From: Pseudomonadaceae bacterium
GTDB lineage: Bacteria; Pseudomonadota; Gammaproteobacteria; Pseudomonadales; Pseudomonadaceae
Length of the DNA: 64,000 nt
Reading direction: 5' to 3'
NCBI GenBank assembly: GCA_030602315.1
Contig: JAUVZY010000006.1
Location: 1-64,000, forward strand
The notes under the pieces were generated by a model. That model was not told where the DNA came from and made no database searches. It saw only the letters and a program-made list of their open reading frames with translations. The position numbers and the translations under genes were made by a program. Shown in pieces: positions 16,218 through 23,441 of this stretch; the stretch's first letter is position 1; each line of letters opens with the position of its first letter.

Positions 16218-17009
16218 TCAGCAGCGCCGGCGATTTCTCACGTACAGCGCCTTGCCGCCGCTTGCCGTCTGCCCGCGCTCCTGCAGTTCGAAGTGCTTGG
16301 ACTGCGCCTTGATCAGTTCGCTGAGTTTCTTGAAGCCGTAGAGCCTTGGATCGAACGCTGGCCGCAGCTGGCTGATGTTGGAGCCGAGGGCGCCGAGCTG
16401 GACCCAGTCTTCTTCGTCGGAGATGTCGTCGAGCACCTTGGCGATGAACTCGGCGGGCACCTCCTGCGGACGGGGAGATTCGGCGGGCGGGGCGGCTTCG
16501 GCCGGTTTTTCTTCGCTGGGCGCCGGTTCCGCGGGCAGGGAGTCGGTGGCCGGGCAGCGGAGGATTTCGATGTAGATGAACTTGTCGCAGGCGGCGACGA
16601 AGGGCTTGGGCGTCTTCTGTTCGCCGAAGCCGTAGACGGTCAGGCCTTCCTCGCGCAGGCGGGCGGCCAGGCGGGTGAAGTCGCTGTCGCTGGACACCAG
16701 GCAGAAGCCGTCGAAACGCCGGGTATAGAGCAGGTCCATCGCATCGATGATCAGCGAGCTGTCGGTGGCGTTCTTGCCGCGGGTATAGGCGAACTGCTGG
16801 ATCGGCTGGATGGAGTGGTCCAGCAGCACCTTCTTCCAGCTGCCCAGCTGCGGGCCGGTCCAGTCGCCGTAGATGCGCTTGACGCTGGCGATGCCGTATT
16901 TGGCGATCTCCTCGAACAGCCCCTCGACGATGGTGGCCGGGGCGTTGTCGGCGTCGATCAGCACAGCCAGGTGCTTCTGGTGATGGTTGGGGTGGGCTTT
17001 GCTGGCCAT
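16218..17009 (-). CDS. NYN-domain ribonuclease-like protein with LOTUS/OST-HTH domain
   Basis: A 263-residue protein. Residues ~12-155 form a NYN (PIN-like) nuclease domain with the acidic set: Asp20 and Asp22 in LAVLIDADNAPA, KNATDSSLIIDAMDLLY, and FCLVSSDSDFTRLA. A Pro/Glu/Ala linker (about 165-190) leads to a C-terminal OST-HTH/LOTUS domain (EFIAKVLDDISDEEDWVQLG; then FDPRLYGFKKLSELIK), which binds RNA in related proteins. The acidic residues needed for metal-dependent RNA cleavage are present. It is a single gene; its target is unknown. The start ATG at 17009 is the first in frame. Confidence 0.88.
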   Translation of the reverse strand: MASKAHPNHHQKHLAVLIDADNAPATIVEGLFEEIAKYGIASVKRIYGDWTGPQLGSWKKVLLDHSIQPIQQFAYTRGKNATDSSLIIDAMDLLYTRRFDGFCLVSSDSDFTRLAARLREEGLTVYGFGEQKTPKPFVAACDKFIYIEILRCPATDSLPAEPAPSEEKPAEAAPPAESPRPQEVPAEFIAKVLDDISDEEDWVQLGALGSNISQLRPAFDPRLYGFKKLSELIKAQSKHFELQERGQTASGGKALYVRNRRRC

Positions 17010-17084
17010 GGCGATTCCTTGCGCGGGAGATGCCTCGACTTTATCCCCAGGGCCTGCCTGCCGGCCAGTGCCGCGCCGCCAGCC

Positions 17085-17732
17085 TTACGCCAGCCCCGCC
17101 AGCGCCAGTTTCACCCCGAAGCCGACGAACAGCCCGCCAACCGTGCCGCTGGCCAGCGCCGACACCCGGGGCTTTTCGCGCAGGGCGCCGGCGAGCAGGG
17201 CGCCGCCAAGGATCAGCGCCGAGAGGTAGGCCAGGCTGAACACCTGCACGATGATGGCCAGGAGCAGGAAGGTCAGCGCCGGGTGCGGGTAGTCGGGCGA
17301 GACGAACTGCACGAAGAAGCTGACGAAGAACAGGATCGCCTTGGGGTTGAGCAGGCTGATGGTCAGCGCGCTGCGAAACGGTGTGAGGCGTTCGCTGAGT
17401 GCGGGTAGCGGCACGCCGGACGGCGAGCGCCGCCAGCCGCGCCAGGCCGAGCGCAGCAGCCCGAGTCCCAGGTAGGCGAGGTAGGCGGCGCCGGCATATT
17501 GCAGGGCGCCGAACAGTGCCGGAGTGGTGCGAATCAGCGAGGCCGCGCCGGCGGCGGTGAGCAGCATCAGGATGCTGTCGCCAACGAAGATCCCCGCGGC
17601 GCCGCGAAAGCCCGCGCCGAGGCCGGCCTTGGAGGCCGCCGCCATCACGTAGAGCGAGTTGGGGCCGGGCAGCAGCACGATGATGATCGTGCCGAGGATG
17701 AAGGTGCCAAGGTCGGTGATGCCGTAAAACAT
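17085..17732 (-). CDS. LysE/RhtB-family amino-acid exporter (LeuE-like)
   Basis: A 215-residue inner-membrane protein with about six hydrophobic helices. The family signature is near the N-terminus (IVLLPGPNSLYVMAAASKAG, residues ~18-37) and the second conserved region is SLLNPKAILFFVSFFVQF. Such proteins export amino acids such as leucine or homoserine using the proton gradient. The ATG at 17732 begins the first helix (MFYGITDLGTF); a longer frame to 17909 adds a basic, non-conserved leader. A small membrane-protein gene diverges from it at 17896. Confidence 0.9.
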   Translation of the reverse strand: MFYGITDLGTFILGTIIIVLLPGPNSLYVMAAASKAGLGAGFRGAAGIFVGDSILMLLTAAGAASLIRTTPALFGALQYAGAAYLAYLGLGLLRSAWRGWRRSPSGVPLPALSERLTPFRSALTISLLNPKAILFFVSFFVQFVSPDYPHPALTFLLLAIIVQVFSLAYLSALILGGALLAGALREKPRVSALASGTVGGLFVGFGVKLALAGLA

Positions 17733-17895
17733 GGGCGGCTGCCTGAGGAGTAAGCGCAGCGCAGGGTACGGCGGCACGCGGGCTTTTCCAAGCTGCCGGC
17801 GGTCGGCTGGCAGTGATGCGGCGCGTGACGCGAGCGCTGGGGCCCGGCTGGCTTTTCTGGCACCTTTGGGCTTTCCCCTTGCGAGCGAGGATCCC

Positions 17896-18135
17896 ATGAA
17901 AGGCAGCAACGCCCGTCTGTGGGTTTGGAGCGGCGGGCTCAGTCTCGGCGTCTCGGCACTGTGCTTCTGGCTCTGGTACGACGGCTATCTGCGTATCGAT
18001 TTCAACGACCAGGGCCGCTTCCATGATGTGGCGACCGGGATGGTGCATACCGACTCGGCCTTTGCCTGGGCGATCCCGGCGTTCGCCTTGCTGCTGCTGG
18101 GCAGCTACCTCTTGCGCCGCGCGCGGTGTCGCTGA
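17896..18135 (+). CDS. Small two-helix membrane protein, unknown function
   Basis: A 79-residue protein with two hydrophobic segments (about residues 8-27, WVWSGGLSLGVSALCFWLWY; and 57-72, AIPAFALLLLGSYLL), separated by a ~30-residue polar loop, and a basic C-terminus (RRARCR). The ATG at 17896 has GCGAGG upstream. No family is recognised. It is divergent from the LysE-type exporter. Confidence 0.65.
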   Translation: MKGSNARLWVWSGGLSLGVSALCFWLWYDGYLRIDFNDQGRFHDVATGMVHTDSAFAWAIPAFALLLLGSYLLRRARCR

Positions 18136-18256
18136 ACGCGCACGGGGGCTGTCGCAAAGCAGCCGCTTGCGCGCTTTCTGACAACGCTTTTGGCTAAAAA
18201 AGATAAGCAAATCAAATGCCTGAGTGACTGGCGCAGCTTTTGCTCAAAGGCGCGCT

Positions 18257-18330
18257 AGGAGCAGGTCGGGCCTTCTGCCAAGGCCCGCGTGAGGGATCGC
18301 ACTCAGGGCGGTTCGCCGGTCGGCGAACCG
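18257..18330. repeat. Two perfect hairpins upstream of a small lipoprotein gene
   Basis: One hairpin is GGGCCTT..AAGGCCC (about 18268-18287). The other is a perfect 10-bp palindrome, CGGTTCGCCG-GT-CGGCGAACCG (18309-18330), 35 bases before the lipoprotein start. Neither has a T tract, so they look like an operator, an mRNA stabiliser or a REP-type element rather than a terminator. Confidence 0.5.
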
Positions 18331-18364
18331 AGAGATAGGGATGGTTTCTTTTACGGAAAAACAA

Positions 18365-18685
18365 ATGATCAACAAGAAATTGAGCGGTGCCCTGCTGGTG
18401 CTGCTCGCGGCGGCCGCGCTCGGCGGTTGCCAGTCCACTGCCAACCAGCCCGAGCAGGGCTCCCGCGCGGCCGCTGCAGCCGCGAGCGATACCGAGCGCT
18501 TTTCCCACGCGCGCCTGGCGGCGCCACGTTCGGCCAGCCGCTTGCGTGGCCGAGGCGGCGCCAAGCCGGGCAATGCGCTGCTCAGCACGCGCCGTTTCGA
18601 CTGCAGCGAGGGGGCGAGCGCACCGAAGGTGCGTCGCGTTCTGATCGCCCGTCGCAGCGCCAGCTGCGAGGTGCCCGAGGCCTGA
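18365..18685 (+). CDS. Small lipoprotein of unknown function
   Basis: A 106-residue protein with a lipoprotein signal (MINKKLSGALLVLLAAAALGGC) and predicted acylated Cys22. The mature part is Ser/Ala/Arg-rich and highly basic, with two cysteines near the C-terminus (FDCSEG, ASCEVPEA) that could be disulfide-linked. The ATG at 18365 begins the signal; an in-frame ATG at 18341 would add an unlikely leader. No family is recognised. Two hairpins sit directly upstream. Confidence 0.65.
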   Translation: MINKKLSGALLVLLAAAALGGCQSTANQPEQGSRAAAAAASDTERFSHARLAAPRSASRLRGRGGAKPGNALLSTRRFDCSEGASAPKVRRVLIARRSASCEVPEA

Positions 18686-18746
18686 AGCCGCGTGCCGGTG
18701 GAGGTTCTGCGGCGGAGCCTTCACCGACACCGGCGCTCAGGGGCCA

Positions 18747-19400
18747 TCAGAGCAGGGTGATGACGTGGCCGGCGGGCAGGCGTGACTTGGGCAGGCCGGC
18801 GTTGAAGTCGCTGTCGGCGCGATAGCCCAGGCTGACCAGCACCACGCTGGTAAAGCCCAGTTCGCGCAGGCCCAGCTCGGCATCCAGCGCCCGCGCGTCG
18901 AAGCCTTCCATCGGCGTGGCGTCGATGCCCAGGCTCGCCGCGCCCAGCAGCAGCATGCCGAGCGCCAGGTAGGTCTGCTTCTCCATCCAGTGCTGCAGAT
19001 CCTTGCGCTCGTAGCGATGCAGGTCCACGTAACTGCGGCGGGTCTTGTCCTGGGTGGCGCGCGCTTCGGGGCTGGCGAAGCGGCCGTTGGCGTCCTCCTG
19101 TGCCAGCACGGCCTCCAGGTGGCTGTCGCTCATGTCGGTGCGGCTGCACAGCACCACCACATGCGAGGCGTTGCGAATCTTCGGCTCGTTGTAGGCATAG
19201 GGGCCGGTGGCGCCGGCGGCGATCCGCGCCTTGCCTTGTTCGCTGCCGGCGATGATGAAGTGCCAGGGCTGGGAGTTCACCGAGGACGGCGCGTGCTGCA
19301 GCAGGTGGGTCAGCTGGTCGATGGCCGCCTGCGGCACCTTGCGGGTCGGGTCATAGGCCTTGGTGGTGTAGCGCTCGGCAGCCAGTTGGGAGAGGTTCAT
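18747..19400 (-). CDS. NfsB-like oxygen-insensitive nitroreductase
   Basis: A 217-residue FMN enzyme of the NfsB/dihydropteridine reductase group that reduces nitroaromatics and quinones with NAD(P)H. The length equals E. coli NfsB, and the N-terminus aligns well (AAERYTTKAYDPTRKVP; then LLQHAPSSVNSQPWHFIIAG). The FMN-binding C-terminal loop is DATPMEGFDARALDAELGLR. The ATG at 19400 is chosen because AAGGAAA lies at good spacing and it gives the family length; a GTG two codons earlier is possible. It is a single gene, convergent with the small lipoprotein gene. Confidence 0.9.
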   Translation of the reverse strand: MNLSQLAAERYTTKAYDPTRKVPQAAIDQLTHLLQHAPSSVNSQPWHFIIAGSEQGKARIAAGATGPYAYNEPKIRNASHVVVLCSRTDMSDSHLEAVLAQEDANGRFASPEARATQDKTRRSYVDLHRYERKDLQHWMEKQTYLALGMLLLGAASLGIDATPMEGFDARALDAELGLRELGFTSVVLVSLGYRADSDFNAGLPKSRLPAGHVITLL

Positions 19401-19517
19401 CGGCACTTTCCTTCTTGTTGAGCGGTTGGACGGCAGGTGGAAGTCACCGGCATGACTTTACCGCGCCGGCAGCGGCTGTCGATCGGAAGTGGCGCGTGGC
19501 GTGCGGCGCACGCCTTC

Positions 19518-19991
19518 TCAGATAAAACCGATCCAGCGGCCGGCCAGCAGCACGCCCAGCCACAGCGCCAGCGAGAGCGCGGCATGCACGCGCAGGGCGA
19601 AACTGGCCGGGCCATCGGCGAGCCGGCGCCAGTCCCGCCGGCGATGAAGCAGCAGCACGTTGAGCAGCCCAGCGCCGATCAGTGCCAGCTTGAGGCGAAA
19701 GGCGACGTTCTCGACGTAGCTCGGGGCGTTCACCAGAAACAGCCAGATGCCGCTCAATACGGCAAAGCCCAGCCCCCAACCGGCCATGCGCGAGAGAAAC
19801 GGCGCGATCACCGGCAGCGGCACCTGCCGGTTCAGGCCGAGCAGGCGCAGGTCCAGGGTGACGATGGTGCCGATCAGCATGGCGAGGGCGGCGATGTGCG
19901 CGGCGTTCACCACCAGATAGGCGAGTGCCGAGCGTTGCAGCCAGGTTGCCGGCGCCAGCTGCGCCAGCCACTGCCAGAACTCGGCGGCCAT
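19518..19991 (-). CDS. Inner-membrane protein (DUF6644-like)
   Basis: A 157-residue protein with four hydrophobic segments (about residues 22-45, 66-86, 98-111, 133-155) and histidine in VNAAHIAALAML, suggesting a small haem- or redox-linked membrane protein. It begins 3 bases after the upstream DUF6152-like gene stop, so the two are co-translated. Pairing of a DUF6152 exported protein with such a four-helix membrane protein is recurrent as far as I recall, but the family number is tentative and function is unknown. Confidence 0.75.
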   Translation of the reverse strand: MAAEFWQWLAQLAPATWLQRSALAYLVVNAAHIAALAMLIGTIVTLDLRLLGLNRQVPLPVIAPFLSRMAGWGLGFAVLSGIWLFLVNAPSYVENVAFRLKLALIGAGLLNVLLLHRRRDWRRLADGPASFALRVHAALSLALWLGVLLAGRWIGFI

Positions 19992-19994
19992 CTG

Positions 19995-20372
19995 TCAGGG
20001 GTTCTCGATGCGCTCGGGATAGATGTCGTAGGTGCGCTCGCCCACGGTCAGGCGCACGGCCTTCATGCGCTTTCGCTCGCGGTTCTTGTCGCGGTTGCCC
20101 AGCGCGGTGACCTGGTCGCCGGGCCGGGCCGAGTTCTGGTCGAAGCCGGCGCGCTCGGTCTGGTTGGGATTGCCCAGCTCGATGCGCCAGGTGCCGTCGT
20201 CGGTTTTCACATCCAGCCAGGGATGCGGCGGGGTGATCTGCACGCGCTCGACGGTGCCGCGGAGCTCGATCTGCTCGGCGTCCGCCCAGGCCCAGCCGTG
20301 ATGCGCCTGTGCCTGGGCGGCGAGCAGCCCGGCGAGGGCGGCGGCGCCGAGTGCGCGTTGAAACCAATGCAT
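19995..20372 (-). CDS. Exported DUF6152-like protein
   Basis: A 125-residue periplasmic protein with a Sec signal (MHWFQRALGAAALAGLLAAQ, cut after AQA) followed by HHGWAWADAEQIELRGTVER. The small beta-rich domain includes PHPWLDVKTDDGTWRIELG, QTERAGFDQNSARPGDQVT and a C-terminal GERTYDIYPERI. These match the DUF6152 pattern, an OB-like domain of unknown role. A start two codons earlier (20378) is possible. It is followed within 3 bases by a membrane-protein gene, probably its functional partner. Confidence 0.75.
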   Translation of the reverse strand: MHWFQRALGAAALAGLLAAQAQAHHGWAWADAEQIELRGTVERVQITPPHPWLDVKTDDGTWRIELGNPNQTERAGFDQNSARPGDQVTALGNRDKNRERKRMKAVRLTVGERTYDIYPERIENP

Positions 20373-20463
20373 TGCCATAAGGCCTCCTCGAATGGGTAGG
20401 GCGAGGCATTCGCCCTACCATCACGGACCCGGCGAAAGACGGCCGCGTTCAGCCAAGCGGCGC

Positions 20464-20814
20464 CTACAACAGCTCCAGTCCGAAGCGCCGCCCGCCGATG
20501 GCCAGCGCGAAGAAGCAGGCGATGGTGATCACCGCACTGACGCCGAGCGCCGGCCAGAAGCCCAAGCGCGGCAGCAGCCAGGGAAACAGCAAGAACATCG
20601 GCAAGGTCGGCAGCACGTACCAGAAGGTGTACCAGGCGTGGTTGGCGATCTTGCCGGCCGGCTGCTGTTCGACGTACAGCCAGATCAGGGTGAGCACGGT
20701 GACCATCGGCAGCGCGGTGACCAGCGCACCGAACTTGTCGCTGCGCTTGGCCAGCTCGGAGGCGAGCACGACGATGGCGGCGGTCAGCGCATATTTGGTG
20801 ATGAGCCAGAGCAT
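20464..20814 (-). CDS. DUF3147 family membrane protein
   Basis: A 116-residue inner-membrane protein with four hydrophobic helices (about residues 5-20, 31-48, 62-82, 88-108). The pattern SDKFGALVTALPMVTVLTLI and HAWYTFWYVLPTLPMFLLFP fits DUF3147. No enzymatic residues stand out. It lies alone, 85 bases upstream of the DUF6152 gene on the same strand, so it may be part of that transcript. Confidence 0.82.
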   Translation of the reverse strand: MLWLITKYALTAAIVVLASELAKRSDKFGALVTALPMVTVLTLIWLYVEQQPAGKIANHAWYTFWYVLPTLPMFLLFPWLLPRLGFWPALGVSAVITIACFFALAIGGRRFGLELL

Positions 20815-20888
20815 GGGGTGGTCCTTGCGGAACAGGGTGGCGGCAGTGTGGCAGAGCGGCCGGCCGCTTGCCTGGCGCTTTGCAAGGG

Positions 20889-21290
20889 CTACAGCCCGCC
20901 GAACAGGTCGTGGGCGTCGAGCAGGCGGTAGGCAATTTCCGGCGTGCGTTCCAGGCCGCGGCGGATGGCGGCGGGAATCGCCTGGCGGGTCTTGCGGCAG
21001 AGGCCGGGCAGGTGCTCGATCTGGATGACGAAACCGCGCATGGTGCGCACCTCGTTCGGCCCCGGGGCGATGCTCAGGCGAATGCCGAGCTGCTCGAACA
21101 TGCGCTGTTGCAGGCGCTGTAGATCCTCCAGGCTGTCGATGCGCTCCAGGCGTTCGAGCAGGCGCTTTTCCTCCTGGCGGGTGAGCAGGAGGATGCGCAG
21201 GTCGGCGCCGGGCGCCTGCTGCAGGCGGTCACGCTCGCAGTCGCAGGCACCGGGCGGGCAAGGGGCGCGGAGGGGAATCTGGGTGGTCAT
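20889..21290 (-). CDS. Unknown soluble protein with Cys-rich N-terminus
   Basis: A 133-residue protein beginning MTTQIPLRAPCPPGACDCER: three cysteines in eight residues (Cys11, Cys16, Cys18), suggesting metal or cluster binding. The middle is a charged helix (RQEEKRLLERLERIDSLEDL), and the C-terminal half is conserved-looking (MRGFVIQIEHLPGLCRKTRQAIPAAIRRGL), with a fourth cysteine. A longer frame to 21746 is rejected because its extra 150 residues are Arg/Ala-rich antisense-like sequence. No family is recognised. Confidence 0.65.
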   Translation of the reverse strand: MTTQIPLRAPCPPGACDCERDRLQQAPGADLRILLLTRQEEKRLLERLERIDSLEDLQRLQQRMFEQLGIRLSIAPGPNEVRTMRGFVIQIEHLPGLCRKTRQAIPAAIRRGLERTPEIAYRLLDAHDLFGGL

Positions 21291-21678
21291 GGCTGAATCA
21301 TAGCCAGACAGCCCGGCCCTTGCCCACGGGCGCCGGGCCCGGCGGATCGGCGCGTGGTGGCAGCGCTTCACGCCCGCTCGGCGCTGTGATCGCTTGCGCA
21401 AAGCCGCGCGCCAGAGCCTTCGCGCTTGCCAGTCGAGGAAACTCCGCAGCCTTCGCATGGTCTTTGCTGCGACGACGAAGCGCCGGCCAGCCGAATGGCC
21501 GCCACAACAATTACCCGCACCGTCACGCCCTTTCGCGCAATGCAGAGGAGGCTGCCTGGCAGCCGTCGCGTGCAGCAGCCTTCGTCGCCCGAACCATCTC
21601 ATTGCTTGTTCATTCGCGCGCACTGGCGAAAGCCGCGCCGCGCCTGATGCTGCCTGGATTTCACGGAAGGACATTCTC
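21291..21678. other. 388-base gap with no gene found
   Basis: Between the Cys-rich protein and the bacteriohemerythrin gene, both reading outward. Frames present here have Arg/Ala/Ser-rich composition and no start signals. No terminator, strong palindrome or repeat of the families seen elsewhere was found; it must contain the two divergent promoters. Confidence 0.5.
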
Positions 21679-22134
21679 ATGGCTATCGCATGGACGGTCG
21701 ATCTCGATACCGGGATCGATCTGATCGACAACCAGCACCGCCGCATCCTCGACTACATCAACGAGCTGGAGCGGATACACCAGACCGGTGATCGCGCCGG
21801 GGTCGGCTCGGTGCTGCAGGAGCTGCTCGACTACACGGTTTCCCATTTCGCCTTCGAGGAGAGCCTGCAGGAGCAAGCCGGCTACGCCTTCTGCAAGCCC
21901 CACCGCAAGGTCCACGAGCTGTTCACCCGGCGCGCGCAGACCTACGTCGAGCGCTTCGAAGCGGGTGAGGAGGTGGCCATGGAACTGCACGACATGCTGC
22001 GCTCCTGGCTCATCAACCACATCAAGCGCGATGACGCCGACTACGTCGGGGCGGTCAAGCTGAACATGCAGCAGATCATCCGCGAGCAGGAGCAGACCAG
22101 AGGGCGCAGCTGGTTCAGTCGTTTCTTTGCCTGA
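21679..22134 (+). CDS. Bacteriohemerythrin (oxygen-binding di-iron protein)
   Basis: A 151-residue four-helix protein that reversibly binds O2 at a di-iron site. Iron ligands are visible: His in IDLIDNQHRRILDYINELE, His and Glu in YTVSHFAFEESLQE, His in CKPHRKVHELF (two His), and His plus Asp in WLINHIKRDDADY. All are in the family's H...HxxxE...HxxxH...HxxxxD order. Possible roles are delivery of O2 to methane- or respiration-type oxidases or sensing; the context does not decide. GGAAGG lies upstream of the ATG. A 67-residue gene follows 33 bases later. Confidence 0.95.
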   Translation: MAIAWTVDLDTGIDLIDNQHRRILDYINELERIHQTGDRAGVGSVLQELLDYTVSHFAFEESLQEQAGYAFCKPHRKVHELFTRRAQTYVERFEAGEEVAMELHDMLRSWLINHIKRDDADYVGAVKLNMQQIIREQEQTRGRSWFSRFFA

Positions 22135-22167
22135 GACAGAGCAATCGCAGACCAAGGAGTCGCATCC

Positions 22168-22371
22168 ATGCAGTCATCCGAACGGCGGAACCTGTTGCAC
22201 CTGATCGAGCGGGCGCGGGCCTTCAACGAGGTCGGCTATTCGCCGTTCTTCCAGCAGGGGGTGGGCTTTCGCTTTCACCACAGCCTGGCCGACGCCCGCG
22301 CGCGCGGTGTGGCCGAGGTGGTGGCGATCGCCCTGCTGCGGCAAAACCCGGGACGGCTGGCGCTGCATTGA
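22168..22371 (+). CDS. Small unknown protein downstream of bacteriohemerythrin
   Basis: A 67-residue soluble protein: MQSSERRNLLHLIERARAFN, then an aromatic stretch (VGYSPFFQQGVGFRFHHSL) and a hydrophobic helix (GVAEVVAIALLRQ). AAGGAGTCG precedes the ATG at suitable spacing, and it directly follows bacteriohemerythrin, so co-transcription is likely. No family is recognised; the real-gene call rests on the ribosome site and position. Confidence 0.6.
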   Translation: MQSSERRNLLHLIERARAFNEVGYSPFFQQGVGFRFHHSLADARARGVAEVVAIALLRQNPGRLALH

Positions 22372-22385
22372 GCCGCCCGGCGCGG

Positions 22386-22841
22386 TCAGTCGGTGTGTTC
22401 CAGCTCGTCGATCAAGGCCTGCATCTGCCCGATTTCCCGGCGCTGGGCCTCGATGATCTGATCGGCCAGCTGGCGCACGCGCGGGTCTTCGATCCGCGCC
22501 CGCTCGCTGGTGAGAATGGCGATGGAGTGATGAGGAATCATCGCCTTGAGGTAATCGACCTGATCGACCGTGTTCTGGCTGCGCACCAGCCAGAGGCAAA
22601 CGGCGAACAGCAGGGCGCTGCCCAAGTAGATGGCTGCATTCAGCGCCTTGCTGGCATACATGCGCAGCATGAAGCTGAGCATCACCACGGCCATCGCGGC
22701 GCCCATCATCAGGGCCATCCAGCCCCGCGTCTCACTCCAGCGCAGATGCTCGGACGAATAGACGTTGAGGTACATCAGGCCGAACATGACGACCGTCGAG
22801 GTCACGATCATGGCGGCGAAGCGCGCGTATGACATGTGCAT
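22386..22841 (-). CDS. DUF305 membrane protein
   Basis: A 151-residue protein with three hydrophobic helices (about residues 8-25, 40-58, 66-86) and a C-terminal DUF305 segment: DYLKAMIPHHSIAILTSERA, then IIEAQRREIGQM. The paired His (PHHS) and the M-rich helices resemble copper-associated DUF305 proteins; metal binding is inference. The ATG at 22841 has a strong GGAGGAG site 5 bases upstream, so the longer frame to 22955 is rejected. It is convergent with the small gene after bacteriohemerythrin. Confidence 0.88.
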   Translation of the reverse strand: MHMSYARFAAMIVTSTVVMFGLMYLNVYSSEHLRWSETRGWMALMMGAAMAVVMLSFMLRMYASKALNAAIYLGSALLFAVCLWLVRSQNTVDQVDYLKAMIPHHSIAILTSERARIEDPRVRQLADQIIEAQRREIGQMQALIDELEHTD

Positions 22842-22940
22842 CCCGGCTCCTCCCTCAGGCTTATCCATGCGGACCGGCCCGCGCGCGGGTTGGTTCGGCA
22901 TGGGACAATCCGGCTGCGGTTTTTGAACGGACGGAGGTGA

Positions 22941-23438
22941 GTGGTGGACGATCAATCGACACTGGCGCGGTTGCTGGCGGCGCCGGTTCGGCCGGGGCGC
23001 ATCGACTGGATCGGCGTGCGTCCGGCGCGGGGCGCGCCGATGCTGGCGCTCGATGAGGTGATGGCACTTACGGCCGCGGGGCTCGCGGGCGACCGCTACC
23101 GCACCTTGAGCAATGGCAAGCGCCAGGTCACCCTGATCCAGGCCGAGGGTCTGGCGGCGATCGCCAGTTATCTGGGGCGCGAGGCCGTGTTACCGAGCGA
23201 GGTGCGGCGCAACCTGGTCACCTGCGGCATCAACCTGCTGGCGCTCAAGGGCAAGCGCTTTCGGGTCGGCGAGGCGCTGCTCGAATACAGCGGCGAGTGC
23301 CATCCCTGTTCGAAGATGGAGACCTGGTTCGGCACCGGTGGCTACAACGCCATGCGCGGCCACGGCGGCATCACCGCGCGCATCCTGGAAGGCGGGCGCA
23401 TACGCCTGGGCGATGCGCTTGAGGTGCTGCCGGCCTGA
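22941..23438 (+). CDS. MOSC-domain protein
   Basis: A 165-residue stand-alone MOSC protein. Features: RIDWIGVRPARGAPM, the AAGLAGDRY turn, KRQVTLIQAEGLAAIA, VRRNLVTCGINLLALKGKRF, and the conserved cysteine in YSGECHPCSKME, which in MOSC proteins carries persulfide or binds molybdenum cofactor. Similar proteins act in sulfur transfer or N-hydroxylated compound reduction. The start is GTG after ACGGAGGTGA; a second in-frame GTG follows immediately. It is convergent with the large kinase gene at 23442, leaving only 3 bases between stops. Confidence 0.9.
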   Translation: MVDDQSTLARLLAAPVRPGRIDWIGVRPARGAPMLALDEVMALTAAGLAGDRYRTLSNGKRQVTLIQAEGLAAIASYLGREAVLPSEVRRNLVTCGINLLALKGKRFRVGEALLEYSGECHPCSKMETWFGTGGYNAMRGHGGITARILEGGRIRLGDALEVLPA

Positions 23439-23441
23439 GGC

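Noticed and set aside
20889-21746. 285-codon version of the Cys-rich protein
   Set aside because: The first ~150 residues are Arg/Ala-rich and overlap the divergent bacteriohemerythrin gene; the ATG at 21290 fits better.
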